NCBI RefSeq assembly: GCF_002113025.1
Contig: NZ_NEJH01000004.1
Coordinates: 544,870 to 608,869 of the forward strand
Length of the DNA stretch: 64,000 nt
DNA from: Pseudomonas sp. B28(2017)
GTDB lineage: Bacteria > Pseudomonadota > Gammaproteobacteria > Pseudomonadales > Pseudomonadaceae
Direction: 5' to 3'
Of the stretch, positions 25,970 through 35,294 are shown in pieces. The notes under the pieces are model-generated. The model was not told the origin of the DNA. It did not search any database and saw only the letters and a program-made list of their open reading frames with translations. How positions within the stretch are numbered: position 1 is the first letter of the stretch; each line of letters opens with the position of its first letter. Position numbers and translations under genes: made by a program.

Positions 25970-26896
25970 TCAAGGACGATAGATGATCGCCGAACCCCAT
26001 GACAGCCCCACTCCGAAACCGCTGAGCGCAACGCGCTTCCATTCGGAATCGAGAATATGCTTTTCCAGCAGCAATGGAATGCTCGACGACACCGTGTTAC
26101 CGGTCTCGACCATGTCCTTGATGAACTTCTGCGGGCATTCTTCGAAGCGCCGCGCGACCGCATCGACAATCGCCGCGCTGCCCTGGTGAATGCAGAACGC
26201 GTCGATGTCGTCAGCGCTCAGTTGCGACTCGCCCAGCAACTCATGCAAATGTGCCGGCACCTTGAGCAGTGCGAAGTTGAAGACCTGGCGGCCGTTCATG
26301 AAGAACACGCCGTCGCTGACTTTCAAATGTGGAGCGCCGGAACCGTCGGTGCCGAACTTGGCCTTGCCCAGTGCCCAGGTCGGATTTTCACCCATCCAGG
26401 TCGCAGTGGCGGCATCGCCGAACAGCATGGTGGTGTTACGGTCTTCCGGGTCGACGATCTTCGAATACGGGTCGGCAGTGATCAGCAGGCCGTTCTTCAG
26501 ACCAGCGGCCTCCATGAAGCCCTTGATCGCATAGATGCCGTAGACGTAACCGGAACAGCCCAGGGAAATATCGAACGCGGCGACATTGATTGGCAGGCCG
26601 AGCTTGTCCTGCACGATGGCTGCGGTATGCGGCAGGCCTTCTTCGTCACCGTTCTGGGTGACGACAATCAACGCATCGATGGATTCACGTTTCAGATCAG
26701 GGTTGCTGGCAAACAGCGCATTGGCCGCTTCAACGCACAGATCGGAGGTTTCCTGATCAACGCCTTTGCGCGGCAGGAAAGCCGAACCGATCTTGCCCAG
26801 GATGAATTCTTCATCCTTCTCGAATTTTGCACCTTGTGCGTAATTGTCCACGCCGGCTACAGGAACGTAGCTCGCAATGTTTTTTATGCCAATCAT
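25970..26896 (-). CDS. 3-oxoacyl-ACP synthase III family protein
   Basis: 308 aa from the ATG at 26896 (GGGAAG ribosome site). Thiolase-fold ketoacyl-ACP synthase III with the catalytic triad Cys114 (DISLGCSGYVYG), His237 (IHQGS) and Asn267 (GNTVSSS). A KAS III gene is also found in the P. syringae flagellin glycosylation island, where the sugar carries a 3-hydroxybutyryl-type group. Here it probably supplies an acyl chain for a sugar amine rather than housekeeping fatty acids; this is inference from context. Confidence 0.88.
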   Translation of the reverse strand: MIGIKNIASYVPVAGVDNYAQGAKFEKDEEFILGKIGSAFLPRKGVDQETSDLCVEAANALFASNPDLKRESIDALIVVTQNGDEEGLPHTAAIVQDKLGLPINVAAFDISLGCSGYVYGIYAIKGFMEAAGLKNGLLITADPYSKIVDPEDRNTTMLFGDAATATWMGENPTWALGKAKFGTDGSGAPHLKVSDGVFFMNGRQVFNFALLKVPAHLHELLGESQLSADDIDAFCIHQGSAAIVDAVARRFEECPQKFIKDMVETGNTVSSSIPLLLEKHILDSEWKRVALSGFGVGLSWGSAIIYRP

Positions 26897-27122
26897 TACG
26901 GCTTCCCAATAATAAACAGCCCAATACCACCACTCGCAAGGAATCGAGGGGCGCCGACAAACCTGGATTACCGTCACCCCAGAGCGACGGCAGGGAAGCG
27001 TCAAGGGCTATCACTGAACCCGATAAAGGGTCAGGCGCCATCTTCCCGGTCAATACAATACAGTGAAGATGCCCGTTATGACTCGCAGGTCACGCATTTT
27101 GCCGAATCAGCGCCGCTCGGGG

Positions 27123-28175
27123 TTATTCGACCAACGACCAGTCCAGCGGTGTTCCACGCTTGATGGCCTGACGGGCACGGCGTCCCAGGAGGCTTTGCGC
27201 ATGCTTGGGCGCGAGCCCGAGTCCCGGACGGATGGTTCTCAGATTTGTCCCATCGAAGGGCTCACCGGCCACCATATCCTCGGTGACATACAGCGACCGA
27301 CGGTACACCAGGGATTGCCGCTCGGCCTCGGTGACGCCGTAATGCACTTGCCCCATGGCTTGCCAGGCGCGTTCGGTTTCAATCACCAGGCTGGCCAGTT
27401 CCGAGGGCTCCAGCGAGAAACTGGCGTCGACACCACCGGCCGCACGCTCGAGGGTGAAATGCTTTTCCACCACCGTGGCACCCAGTGCCACCGCCGCCAC
27501 GGACACACCGACGCCCATGGAGTGATCGGACAGTCCCACCTGACAATCAAACAACTCGCGCAGATGAGGAATCGTCCTCAGGTTGCTGTTCACCGGTGAA
27601 GCCGGATAGGTGCTGGTGCATTTGAGCAGCACCAGATCCTTGCACCCGGCCTCGCGGGCGGCGCGCACGGTTTCATCGAGTTCGGCGATGCTGGCCATGC
27701 CGGTGGAAATGATCAGCGGCTTGCCTGTCGCGGCTACCCGGCGTATCAGCGGCAGGTCGGTATTTTCGAAACTGGCGATCTTGTAGGCCGGCACGTCGAG
27801 GCTTTCGAGGAAATCCACGGCGCTCTCGTCGAAGGGCGTGGAGAATGCCAGCAGGCCCAGTTCCCTGGCGCGAGCGAAAATCGGCGCGTGCCATTCCCAG
27901 GGTGTGTGGGCCTTTTCATACAAGGCGTACAGCGAAGTACCGGCCCACAGGCTGTTGGGGTCCTTGATGAAGAACTCGCCTTCGGCCAGGTCCAGGGTCA
28001 TGGTGTCCGCGGTATAGGTCTGCAGTTTCAGCGCATGGGCGCCGGCCCTGGCCGCGGCCTCGACGATTTGCAGCGCCATGTCCAGGGACTGGTTATGGTT
28101 GCCGCTCATCTCGGCAATGATGAATGGCGGCGCATCGGCACCGATCAGGCGCTCGCCGATCTTGAAGCTAGTCAT
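27123..28175 (-). CDS. pseI: Pseudaminic acid synthase PseI
   Basis: 350 aa. NeuB-type condensing domain (about 1-260, FIIAEMSGNHNQSLDMA, LKCTSTYPASPVN, GLSDHSMG) and a C-terminal SAF antifreeze-like domain (about 285-350). It condenses 6-deoxy-AltdiNAc with phosphoenolpyruvate to pseudaminic acid. The start overlaps the pseG stop by 8 bp. Last gene of the pse group; about 225 bp with no clear gene follow before the ketoacyl synthase. Confidence 0.95.
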   Translation of the reverse strand: MTSFKIGERLIGADAPPFIIAEMSGNHNQSLDMALQIVEAAARAGAHALKLQTYTADTMTLDLAEGEFFIKDPNSLWAGTSLYALYEKAHTPWEWHAPIFARARELGLLAFSTPFDESAVDFLESLDVPAYKIASFENTDLPLIRRVAATGKPLIISTGMASIAELDETVRAAREAGCKDLVLLKCTSTYPASPVNSNLRTIPHLRELFDCQVGLSDHSMGVGVSVAAVALGATVVEKHFTLERAAGGVDASFSLEPSELASLVIETERAWQAMGQVHYGVTEAERQSLVYRRSLYVTEDMVAGEPFDGTNLRTIRPGLGLAPKHAQSLLGRRARQAIKRGTPLDWSLVE

Positions 28176-29673
28176 CTGCGTGATCCTTCAATACGCGCGT
28201 AAACGCGCAGGCATTCTGGGTAAAACCGGCTTCGCGAAAGACGTTCAGCGACGGCTGGTTAGCGGGCAGCACCTGGGCAGTGAGCGACTCCAGTTCTGGC
28301 CAGCGGGCCTTCACGAAGGCTTCTCCACGGGTCAGCAGCGCCCTGCCCCACCCCAGGCCGAACCGGCCTTCGAACAGATAAATCGACACTTCGGCGCTAA
28401 AGCCACGCCGGTCATAACGCAGCACACCGACCGGACCGTCATCAGCCTCGGCAATCAACAACAGCCGCAGGGGATTGCTCAGGCTCGCGGTCAGCCAGTT
28501 CTGATGGGCAGGCCATTCGATCACGCCGGTCTCCAGCGACCAGCGGCGCACCGCCTCGGTGTTGCGCCCGTCGAACAACAGCTGCGCATCCTCCAGGGTC
28601 GCCGGGCGCATCTTCAGCACCGCACCGGCCAGCACAGCGGCCACCCGCTGCGCCCCCCGGCCATCGACTAGCTGTCGCGACCGCTGTGCCAGGCTCTGGC
28701 GCAAACCCTGGTTACCCGCGACAAAGCCGATGGCCAGGCGCAGTTGCTCGACACTGACGTGCTCACGGGCGCCCATGAACACATGGGCGCCCGCCGCCGC
28801 CATGACCTCGCCATTGGCTTGCTGGTTGTTCGACACGGCAATGCAAATCGTCGGCAACCCCATGGCCGCCCGCTCCCAACTGGTGCCGCCACCCGCCCCG
28901 ACAAACAGGTCGGCCTCGGTCATCAATCGATAAAAGTCGCTGACAAAACTGTGCAGGCGCCAGTGCGGCCGACTCGCCGCCAGCGCCTGCATCTGCGCCC
29001 AGGCCGGATTACCCGCACCGGCGACAAAATCGACTTCCAGTTCAACAAAATCCGCCAGCGCCAGCATTGCATGGTGGGTCTGCATGGCAGCGTCGAACCC
29101 GCCGAAATTCACCAGCACACGCCGGGCCCGGGGCTTGATTTCGATGGCCGGGCAACGGAACTCGTCGCGCAACATGGCAAACCGGGGGCCGAACAATGTC
29201 CTGCAGCCTGGCGCCAGCAACGACGCATAAGCCTCTGGCGTACCCGAGAGATTCTGGTTCAGCAGCAAATCGGCGCTATAGGTCCGCGTGGCGAGGTCAT
29301 CCACCACGGCGATCCGTGGCGCCCAGCGTCGCGCAGCCGTCTGCCAGTGATGATCGAGGCCGTAGTGGTCGACAATGATCCAGTCAAACGCCGGCTGGTG
29401 CTCCAGCAATGGCTCGAGCGCGGCGATGTCTGCCTGCCATGGCAGCATGGATTCGATGGCTTGCTGCGGGTCTTCATCACTGTAGCGCTCGGGCAGTTCG
29501 AAGGTTTCGAAACCTTCGGCCCGCAGTGCCTCCAGTCGATGCCCCGGTAACAGGCGACAGGCGAACGCCACATGACTGCCCTGCCGGCGCAATACGCGAG
29601 CCAGGCACAGGCAGCGCGCAATGTGGCCGCTGCCGATGGTTGGCGAAGCGTCAGAGCGAATCAGTACTCTCAT
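28168..29673 (-). CDS. pseG: Fused PseG hydrolase and PseH-like N-acetyltransferase
   Basis: 501 aa. Residues 1-345 form PseG, the GT-B-fold UDP-sugar hydrolase (MRVLIRSDASPTIGSGHIAR, VNFGGFDAAMQTHHAML, GAGGGTSWERAAMGLPTI). Residues about 350-500 are a GNAT acetyltransferase (MRPATLEDAQLLFDGRN, QPSLNVFREAGF), as expected for PseH, which acetylates the C4 amine. In many bacteria these are separate genes; here one polypeptide performs two consecutive pathway steps. ATG overlaps the pseF stop (ATGA). Confidence 0.92.
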   Translation of the reverse strand: MRVLIRSDASPTIGSGHIARCLCLARVLRRQGSHVAFACRLLPGHRLEALRAEGFETFELPERYSDEDPQQAIESMLPWQADIAALEPLLEHQPAFDWIIVDHYGLDHHWQTAARRWAPRIAVVDDLATRTYSADLLLNQNLSGTPEAYASLLAPGCRTLFGPRFAMLRDEFRCPAIEIKPRARRVLVNFGGFDAAMQTHHAMLALADFVELEVDFVAGAGNPAWAQMQALAASRPHWRLHSFVSDFYRLMTEADLFVGAGGGTSWERAAMGLPTICIAVSNNQQANGEVMAAAGAHVFMGAREHVSVEQLRLAIGFVAGNQGLRQSLAQRSRQLVDGRGAQRVAAVLAGAVLKMRPATLEDAQLLFDGRNTEAVRRWSLETGVIEWPAHQNWLTASLSNPLRLLLIAEADDGPVGVLRYDRRGFSAEVSIYLFEGRFGLGWGRALLTRGEAFVKARWPELESLTAQVLPANQPSLNVFREAGFTQNACAFTRVLKDHADD

Positions 29674-30377
29674 TGCAGCTCACCTCCGGCTTTCAGCGCA
29701 GCATACAGGTACTCCGCGCGTTTCCAGTCCTCCGGTGTGTCGATGTCCTGCACCAGATGACGCGGCAGGATGACCGGCAGGCTGTACGGTGAATACAGCA
29801 CCTCGCCACGCAGCCAGGCATCGCTGTGGCCCCAGTAGAACTGCCCGGCGTCCTGATAGGCGATCGACAGATCCTGTGAGCGGGTATCACGATACTGCGG
29901 ATACAGCGCCGTCAATGCCCCCTGATCATCAAGGGTCAGGGCTCGCTGAACCGGGAAACCGAAGTCGCATACCGAGAATGCGAACGACTTGTCGGGATGT
30001 TGCTCCAGCAGGCTCAGCCCCTGGACAAGAAATCGCGACTGCAGTAACGGCGCGGTCGCGTAAATGCAGCAGGCGCGACTGAACTCGTCGCCTTGTTCGC
30101 GCATGGCTTGCAGGGCATGGGCAATCACCGCTGCGGTACCCGTGAAGTCGTCGGCCAGTGCCGCCGGGCGCATGAAGGGTACCTGAGCGCCACAGTCCCG
30201 CGCCAGCCCGGCGATTTCCTCGTCGTCGGTACTGACCACCACCCGGGAAAATAACCCGGACTCCAGGGCGACCTGAATCGAGCGGGCAATCATCGGCACA
30301 CCGGCGAACGGCTTGAGGTTCTTGCGGGGTATGCGTTTGCTGCCACCCCGGGCCGGGATGATGGCGACGTTGTTCAA
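29670..30377 (-). CDS. pseF: Pseudaminic acid cytidylyltransferase PseF
   Basis: 235 aa CMP-sugar synthetase with IIPARGGSKRIPRKNLKPF at residues 5-23 and the conserved STDDEEIAGLARDCGAQVPF. It activates pseudaminic acid to CMP-Pse, the donor for glycosylation. The start is a TTG that overlaps the upstream stop (TTGA), with GGAAA about 9 nt before it; no ATG is available nearby. Confidence 0.94.
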   Translation of the reverse strand: MNNVAIIPARGGSKRIPRKNLKPFAGVPMIARSIQVALESGLFSRVVVSTDDEEIAGLARDCGAQVPFMRPAALADDFTGTAAVIAHALQAMREQGDEFSRACCIYATAPLLQSRFLVQGLSLLEQHPDKSFAFSVCDFGFPVQRALTLDDQGALTALYPQYRDTRSQDLSIAYQDAGQFYWGHSDAWLRGEVLYSPYSLPVILPRHLVQDIDTPEDWKRAEYLYAALKAGGELQ

Positions 30378-30994
30378 CGGCGTTTTTCCAGGACAAACCA
30401 GGTGATGTCATCCACCGGGAATTGCGGATCGCGGTGGTAGCCAAAACCGTAATCGAGCAGTTGCAGGTCGTCATAGCGATCAAGCATTTCACCGGCGAAG
30501 TCGCGTTTGAACAACTTGCCGCTGTTGCCGCGATACGGGACCTCGACCGGCGCCGGGTTGTAGTACTCGGCGATCAGTATGTAGCGCTGACTCAGCTCAT
30601 ACAGTTGCGCGTAAGCGGCCGGCAGCAACTCCGGCGCCAGGTGAATCAGCACGCCTTTGCTCAGGGTCAGGTCGAAGGTGCGTTCGCGAGGAAAATCGAA
30701 CAGCGAACCCTGCCAGATGTGTGCAATACCCAGCGCCTGGGCAGCGGCACAGGCACTGGCATTGATTTCCACGCCGAACAACTCGCAACGGGGCAACAGT
30801 TGACGCAGTGCCTGCAGATTGTTGCCGGCATTGGTGCCCAGTTCCACCAGGCTGTCGATGCGCCCGACCCGCGTCAGTGCCTTGGCAAACAACGCCAGGT
30901 TCGCGGCCACCAGCGGCTGCCCGACATTGCGATCAACGTACCGGTTGCCGAATTCACCCTGCCAGAAAGTTTCCTGCTCGGTCAGTTCACGCAT
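30374..30994 (-). CDS. Pseudaminic acid biosynthesis-associated methyltransferase
   Basis: About 206 aa SAM-dependent methyltransferase with motif I SLVELGTNAGNNLQAL and a typical start MRELTEQETFWQGEFGNRYV. Members of this family travel with pse genes and probably methylate the sugar or an intermediate; the exact target is unknown. The start overlaps the pseC stop (TGATG); a GTG one codon upstream is an alternative. Confidence 0.85.
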   Translation of the reverse strand: MRELTEQETFWQGEFGNRYVDRNVGQPLVAANLALFAKALTRVGRIDSLVELGTNAGNNLQALRQLLPRCELFGVEINASACAAAQALGIAHIWQGSLFDFPRERTFDLTLSKGVLIHLAPELLPAAYAQLYELSQRYILIAEYYNPAPVEVPYRGNSGKLFKRDFAGEMLDRYDDLQLLDYGFGYHRDPQFPVDDITWFVLEKRR

Positions 30995-32184
30995 CACACA
31001 TTTCCCACCCGCCGCAATGGCTGGATTATTTCGATCAACTGCCGCATCTGCTCGACCACATAGTCCTGTTCCTCATCACTGAGCAACGGGTACAACGGCA
31101 GGCTGATGGCTTCTGCGTAGTAACGTTCGGCCTGCGGAAAATCACCTTCGGCGAACCCGAGTTCACGATAGTAAGGCTGCAAATGCACGGGAATGTAATG
31201 CAGGTTCACCCCGATCCCGGCGGCCCGCAACCCCTCGAACACCTCACGATGAGTGAGACTGATCTGATCGAGTTGCAGCCGCACCACATACAGATGCCAT
31301 GACGACTCGGCCTCAGGCTGCGCACTGGGCAAGGTCAGCGGCAGATACGCCAGCAAGCGCTCATAACGCGCCGCCAGTTCACGCCGACGCTCGATGAACT
31401 CATCCAGTTTGTTCAACTGCGACAAACCAAGGGCCGCTTGCAGGTCGGTGATGCGGTAATTGAAACCCAGCTCCACCTGCTCGTAGTACCAGGGGCCGTG
31501 GCTGAGTCCGGTCATTTGCTGCGGATCCCGAGTCATGCCGTGGCTGCGCAAGCGCTGCAAACGCTCGGCGAGTTCCGGGCTGTTGGTCATCACCATGCCA
31601 CCCTCGGCACTGGTGATGATCTTCACCGGATGAAAACTGAACACGGTCATCGCGGCAAACTCGCCGCAACCCACCGGGCGCCCGGCATAGGACGCGCCAG
31701 CGGCATGGGCCGCGTCTTCGATCACGGTAATGCCGTATCGCCTGGCCAGCGCGGCAATCCTGCGCATGTCGCAGCTCTGCCCCGAGAACGCCACGGCCAC
31801 AAGCACTTTCGGCAGCCTGCCTTCACGTTCGGCCCGTTCCAGCTTGACGGCCAGCGCACCAGCGTCGAGGTTCCAGGTCAGCGGGTCGATATCGACAAAA
31901 TCCACCTCGGCACCGCAATAGCGGCCGCAGTTTGCCGAGGCGAGAAAGGTGTTCGGCGTCGTCCACAGCCAATCTCCCGGGCCGAGCCCCGCCGCCAGAC
32001 AAGCGATATGCAAGGCCGCCGTGGCATTGCACACCGCCACGGCAAAACCGGCCTCGCAGCGTTCGGCCATCGCTCGTTCAAAACGCTCGATGGTCGGCCC
32101 CTGGGTCAGCCAGTCAGACTGCAATACACCGACCACGGCGTCGATGTCCGCCTGATCAAGGCTTTGCCGAGCGTATGGAATCAT
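30994..32184 (-). CDS. pseC: PseC aminotransferase
   Basis: 396 aa DegT/DnrJ/EryC1 PLP aminotransferase; the PLP lysine is K188 in FSFHPVKIITSAEGG. PseC makes UDP-4-amino-4,6-dideoxy-N-acetyl-beta-L-altrosamine. The ATG overlaps the stop codon of the pseB remnant (ATGA) and has no ribosome site of its own, so translation probably depends on that remnant. PseC needs the product of PseB, whose gene is nearly absent here. Confidence 0.95.
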   Translation of the reverse strand: MIPYARQSLDQADIDAVVGVLQSDWLTQGPTIERFERAMAERCEAGFAVAVCNATAALHIACLAAGLGPGDWLWTTPNTFLASANCGRYCGAEVDFVDIDPLTWNLDAGALAVKLERAEREGRLPKVLVAVAFSGQSCDMRRIAALARRYGITVIEDAAHAAGASYAGRPVGCGEFAAMTVFSFHPVKIITSAEGGMVMTNSPELAERLQRLRSHGMTRDPQQMTGLSHGPWYYEQVELGFNYRITDLQAALGLSQLNKLDEFIERRRELAARYERLLAYLPLTLPSAQPEAESSWHLYVVRLQLDQISLTHREVFEGLRAAGIGVNLHYIPVHLQPYYRELGFAEGDFPQAERYYAEAISLPLYPLLSDEEQDYVVEQMRQLIEIIQPLRRVGNV

Positions 32185-32288
32185 GCTGGTAACCAGGCAT
32201 GGGCAAGCTTGTCCGGCAAGCGACGGACGAAATGACGCCCGAACGAACCGGTGCTGCCTGAGATGAAAATCGATTTTCCGTTGAACAT
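32181..32288 (-). pseudogene. pseB: pseB remnant: 35-codon N-terminal stub of the UDP-GlcNAc 5-inverting 4,6-dehydratase
   Basis: An open 35-codon reading frame from ATG 32288 begins MFNGKSIFISGSTGSFGRHF, matching the start of PseB including its NAD-binding GxxGxxG motif (GSTGSFG). After about residue 22 the similarity ends, and 13 codons later it stops with TGA overlapping the pseC start. An intact PseB is about 330-345 aa, so roughly 90% is gone. AAGGATT about 10 nt upstream is a ribosome site, so the stub may still be translated and couple to pseC. Confidence 0.88.
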
Positions 32289-32318
32289 GCCTTGAATCCT
32301 TATACCTGTTCGCCAGGC

Positions 32319-35243
32319 CTACCCGAGCAACTGCGCCCAGTTCACCGAAGCGCTTTCGCCCAGGGCAAAGCCTTTGCCGTTCAAGGCCAGATTGGCGTTA
32401 TACGCCTGATCCTGCGCAAAGGCCGCCGCCCACTTGTCACGCAGCGCATCGAGGGCCTGCGGCACCTGTGGCACTTCACCCGAATGAATGACCTGTACCA
32501 GCGGCGTCCACACGGTGAGGTAACCGGCCTGACCGGCCCTGAGGCACAGATCGACATCGCTCAAGCCATCGGCGAAGGTTACGCTGTCCAGACCGTTCAG
32601 GTCGTCGAACAACGCTTTACGCACCATCAGGCACACCTTCGACACCGCCGAGTAGTTCTGCTCCAGTGCCAACCGGTGCAGGTAACCTTTGGCGTCGTGT
32701 TTTTCACCGACAAAGGCTGAGCCCACACCACCGTTCATACCGATAATCAGGCCGGCCTGGGTGACCTTGCCGTCGCGGTCGATCAACTTGGGACCGACCA
32801 CGCCGACTTCCGGTCGCTGGGCGTGATTGAGCAGCGACTCAAGCCAGTTCGGGTTGATCACTTCACTGTCGGCGGCCAACAGCACCAGATACTCGCCCTG
32901 CGCCTGCTGGCTGGCCGCGTTGTACAACGCCGCGTCGCCCAGGATCTGGTCGGCACGCAGCACGCTGACTTTCGGATGCTGGTAGGTGCCCAGCCAATCG
33001 TTGACCTCGGCCGACTGATTCGGGTTGAGTGCGATCAGCACTTCGTACTGGATGTAGCGGGTACGCAGCATCACGGCTTGCAGGCACTGTTGCAGGGCCG
33101 AAAGATTGTCCCCGGCCGGCACGATGATCGACACCAGCGGACGTTCGGTGTGGCGGTAATCGACCTGGTAGGTGCCCGGTACTGCCGACGTGATCCTGGC
33201 CTTGTAGCCACGGTTGCCCAGGTGGCGCAGCAACGCCAGGCGCTCATCGGCGTTTTCTTCCAGTACCGGCGCCCGGGCAATCACCAGCGGCTCATCCAGG
33301 TGGGCCAGCCCGTTGAGGCCGCCCTGCTCGATGATGCGCAGCAGCAAGTCGAATTCCAGGGCCTTGCTGAAGTCAGGCTGGTAGCCGCCGACTTCAATGA
33401 ACACTTCCCGACGGATCAGCCAGTGACGCGCCATCAGCGCCGGCAGGCTTTGCAGCAAATCAAGGTTGAAGCCCGGACGGAACACGTCCACCAGTGCGCC
33501 TTCCGAGGTGCGCTGGATTTCGTCGGTGGCGACGGCGCGACACTCTGCGGCAGACAGCAGTTCCAGGCTGGCGCGCAACAGTCCACCGGCGGTGAATTCG
33601 TCGCCGGCTTCAGCCAGCAGCAACCAATCGGCAGTCGACTGACGAGCACTCTGGTTCAGTTTGTCGACGTAGTTGCTTGGCGTGACCCGGACAAAGTGCA
33701 GGGTGTTCTGCGCCGTGGTCGCCGCCGGTGCTTCACCGGTGGTGAAGACCACAATCCTGAACGCCTTGCTGTGACCTTCGAGCAGGCTGTCGAGGCTGAC
33801 TTGCAGCTTGTCGATATCGTTATCCAGGTCCAGCAGGAAGATCCCGAATTGCGGCCCCCCGTCGTTGGCCGCCAAGTGCCGGGTGATCGACTCAGCCTCA
33901 TGTGCATCGGGCTGACGCGGTGCAAGCCACTTGAGCAAACGACCGGACAGCATCTTGTCGAATGTCGCGCCATTGCCCTCGATCGACACTGCCTCAAGAC
34001 GTGCAGCCCATTCGTGCAGGGTCTGCGCCTCTTCGTCTTCGCCCAGCAACGCCAACTGTGCCGCCAGACGCTTGACCACCACGCGGTTGAAGACGTTGCT
34101 GTCGTGGGCTTGCCACAAACGATCGACCACACTTTCCGGCGTGTCATTGTTACGCGCCAGCATCAGGCTCTGCTGACGGGTCCAGACACCTTCCAGGCCT
34201 TGCAACTGAACGCGACCGGCCGGCATCGCGTGCAACAGGAACTCGAACTGGGTCAGCTGATCGAAAAACGCCTGGTTATAGAACGGCATTTCGACGTATT
34301 GCTTGGGGCCGAAACGGCGCACAGGGCCTTGCTCGACGCTCGTCCAGGCGGACTCGATAATCAGCTCGGTGGTCAGTGCCCGACCGGTGCGCAAGCTGTC
34401 GGCCAAGGCTTCAAAGCTTTGCAGCGCGAACTGCTTGCCTTGCTCCGGGTCCTCGCCTTGAACTTGAGTCGGCAGCCCGAAAAGGAAAGCGGCAAAGTCC
34501 TCGCGCTCGGCGACCGACTTGGCATCGGTATGAGCCAGCGTGTGGAAGATCTCGGTGTTGTGCTCCGAATACCCGTAGTTCATCTCACGCACGACATACG
34601 GGATCGGCAGAATCCGCGCCTTGCCCCGCGCCAGCATGTAATACGTGTGACCGATTTCCTGCCATTGGAAAGACGTATCGTGAGGCATCGCCTGAAACCA
34701 GTCACGTACCAGGTCGGTGCGCTGTACGGCATAGAAAGGCGGGATGTACTGGTGCATGTAATCGAGCACACGCTCCTCGGCGTGCTCGGAGCAATAATCT
34801 TCGCAGACCTTCTTGTCTCGCCGGAAGTAGCTGACGCTGTTGGCTTGCGACAGATACATCATGCTGTAACCGTGGCACAGGCCGTAATCGGGATTGTCCT
34901 GCATGAATGCCACGGCTGCGCGCAGGGCGTCGTGCACATGGAAGTCATCGTCGGCGGCGAACACCATGAACGGTGTAGTCACTTGTTCCACGCCATGAGC
35001 CAGCTTGGCACGAACCCCCCAGTAGCCAAACTGCGGGACATGCTGGTAATCCACATTTTCAAACTGCCCGACCAGGCCTGGCTGACCTTCAGTCGAAGAA
35101 TCCAGCACCAGAATCCTGCAAGGCAAGCCGCTGTAGAAACGTGCCGCCCGGCGCAAAAATGCCGGCCGCTCGTGAGACATCAGCACCACGGTCAACTGTT
35201 CGTTGAGTGCCAACCCGTGTTCAGAATTATTCTTGCCCTGCAT
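32319..35243 (-). CDS. Large multi-domain glycosyltransferase
   Basis: 974 aa from the ATG at 35243 (GGGGA ribosome site). An N-terminal TIGR00180-type glycosyltransferase domain (about 15-235: VVLMSHERPAFLRRAARFYS, FAADDDFHVHDA), a helical linker, and two GT2-like domains (about 480-690 and 715-935, the last with ERPLVSIIVPAGDNLSALQQ and LLNHAQRPEVGVVGPKL). No signal or membrane helices: a cytoplasmic enzyme, probable flagellin glycosyltransferase. Its last domain is paralogous to one in the 1197-aa protein. The pseB stub starts 30 bp downstream. Confidence 0.88.
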   Translation of the reverse strand: MQGKNNSEHGLALNEQLTVVLMSHERPAFLRRAARFYSGLPCRILVLDSSTEGQPGLVGQFENVDYQHVPQFGYWGVRAKLAHGVEQVTTPFMVFAADDDFHVHDALRAAVAFMQDNPDYGLCHGYSMMYLSQANSVSYFRRDKKVCEDYCSEHAEERVLDYMHQYIPPFYAVQRTDLVRDWFQAMPHDTSFQWQEIGHTYYMLARGKARILPIPYVVREMNYGYSEHNTEIFHTLAHTDAKSVAEREDFAAFLFGLPTQVQGEDPEQGKQFALQSFEALADSLRTGRALTTELIIESAWTSVEQGPVRRFGPKQYVEMPFYNQAFFDQLTQFEFLLHAMPAGRVQLQGLEGVWTRQQSLMLARNNDTPESVVDRLWQAHDSNVFNRVVVKRLAAQLALLGEDEEAQTLHEWAARLEAVSIEGNGATFDKMLSGRLLKWLAPRQPDAHEAESITRHLAANDGGPQFGIFLLDLDNDIDKLQVSLDSLLEGHSKAFRIVVFTTGEAPAATTAQNTLHFVRVTPSNYVDKLNQSARQSTADWLLLAEAGDEFTAGGLLRASLELLSAAECRAVATDEIQRTSEGALVDVFRPGFNLDLLQSLPALMARHWLIRREVFIEVGGYQPDFSKALEFDLLLRIIEQGGLNGLAHLDEPLVIARAPVLEENADERLALLRHLGNRGYKARITSAVPGTYQVDYRHTERPLVSIIVPAGDNLSALQQCLQAVMLRTRYIQYEVLIALNPNQSAEVNDWLGTYQHPKVSVLRADQILGDAALYNAASQQAQGEYLVLLAADSEVINPNWLESLLNHAQRPEVGVVGPKLIDRDGKVTQAGLIIGMNGGVGSAFVGEKHDAKGYLHRLALEQNYSAVSKVCLMVRKALFDDLNGLDSVTFADGLSDVDLCLRAGQAGYLTVWTPLVQVIHSGEVPQVPQALDALRDKWAAAFAQDQAYNANLALNGKGFALGESASVNWAQLLG

Positions 35244-35294
35244 ACATTTCCCCACAACGGCGAATCGCCGAAAAAACCAACGATGTCTTGTCGA

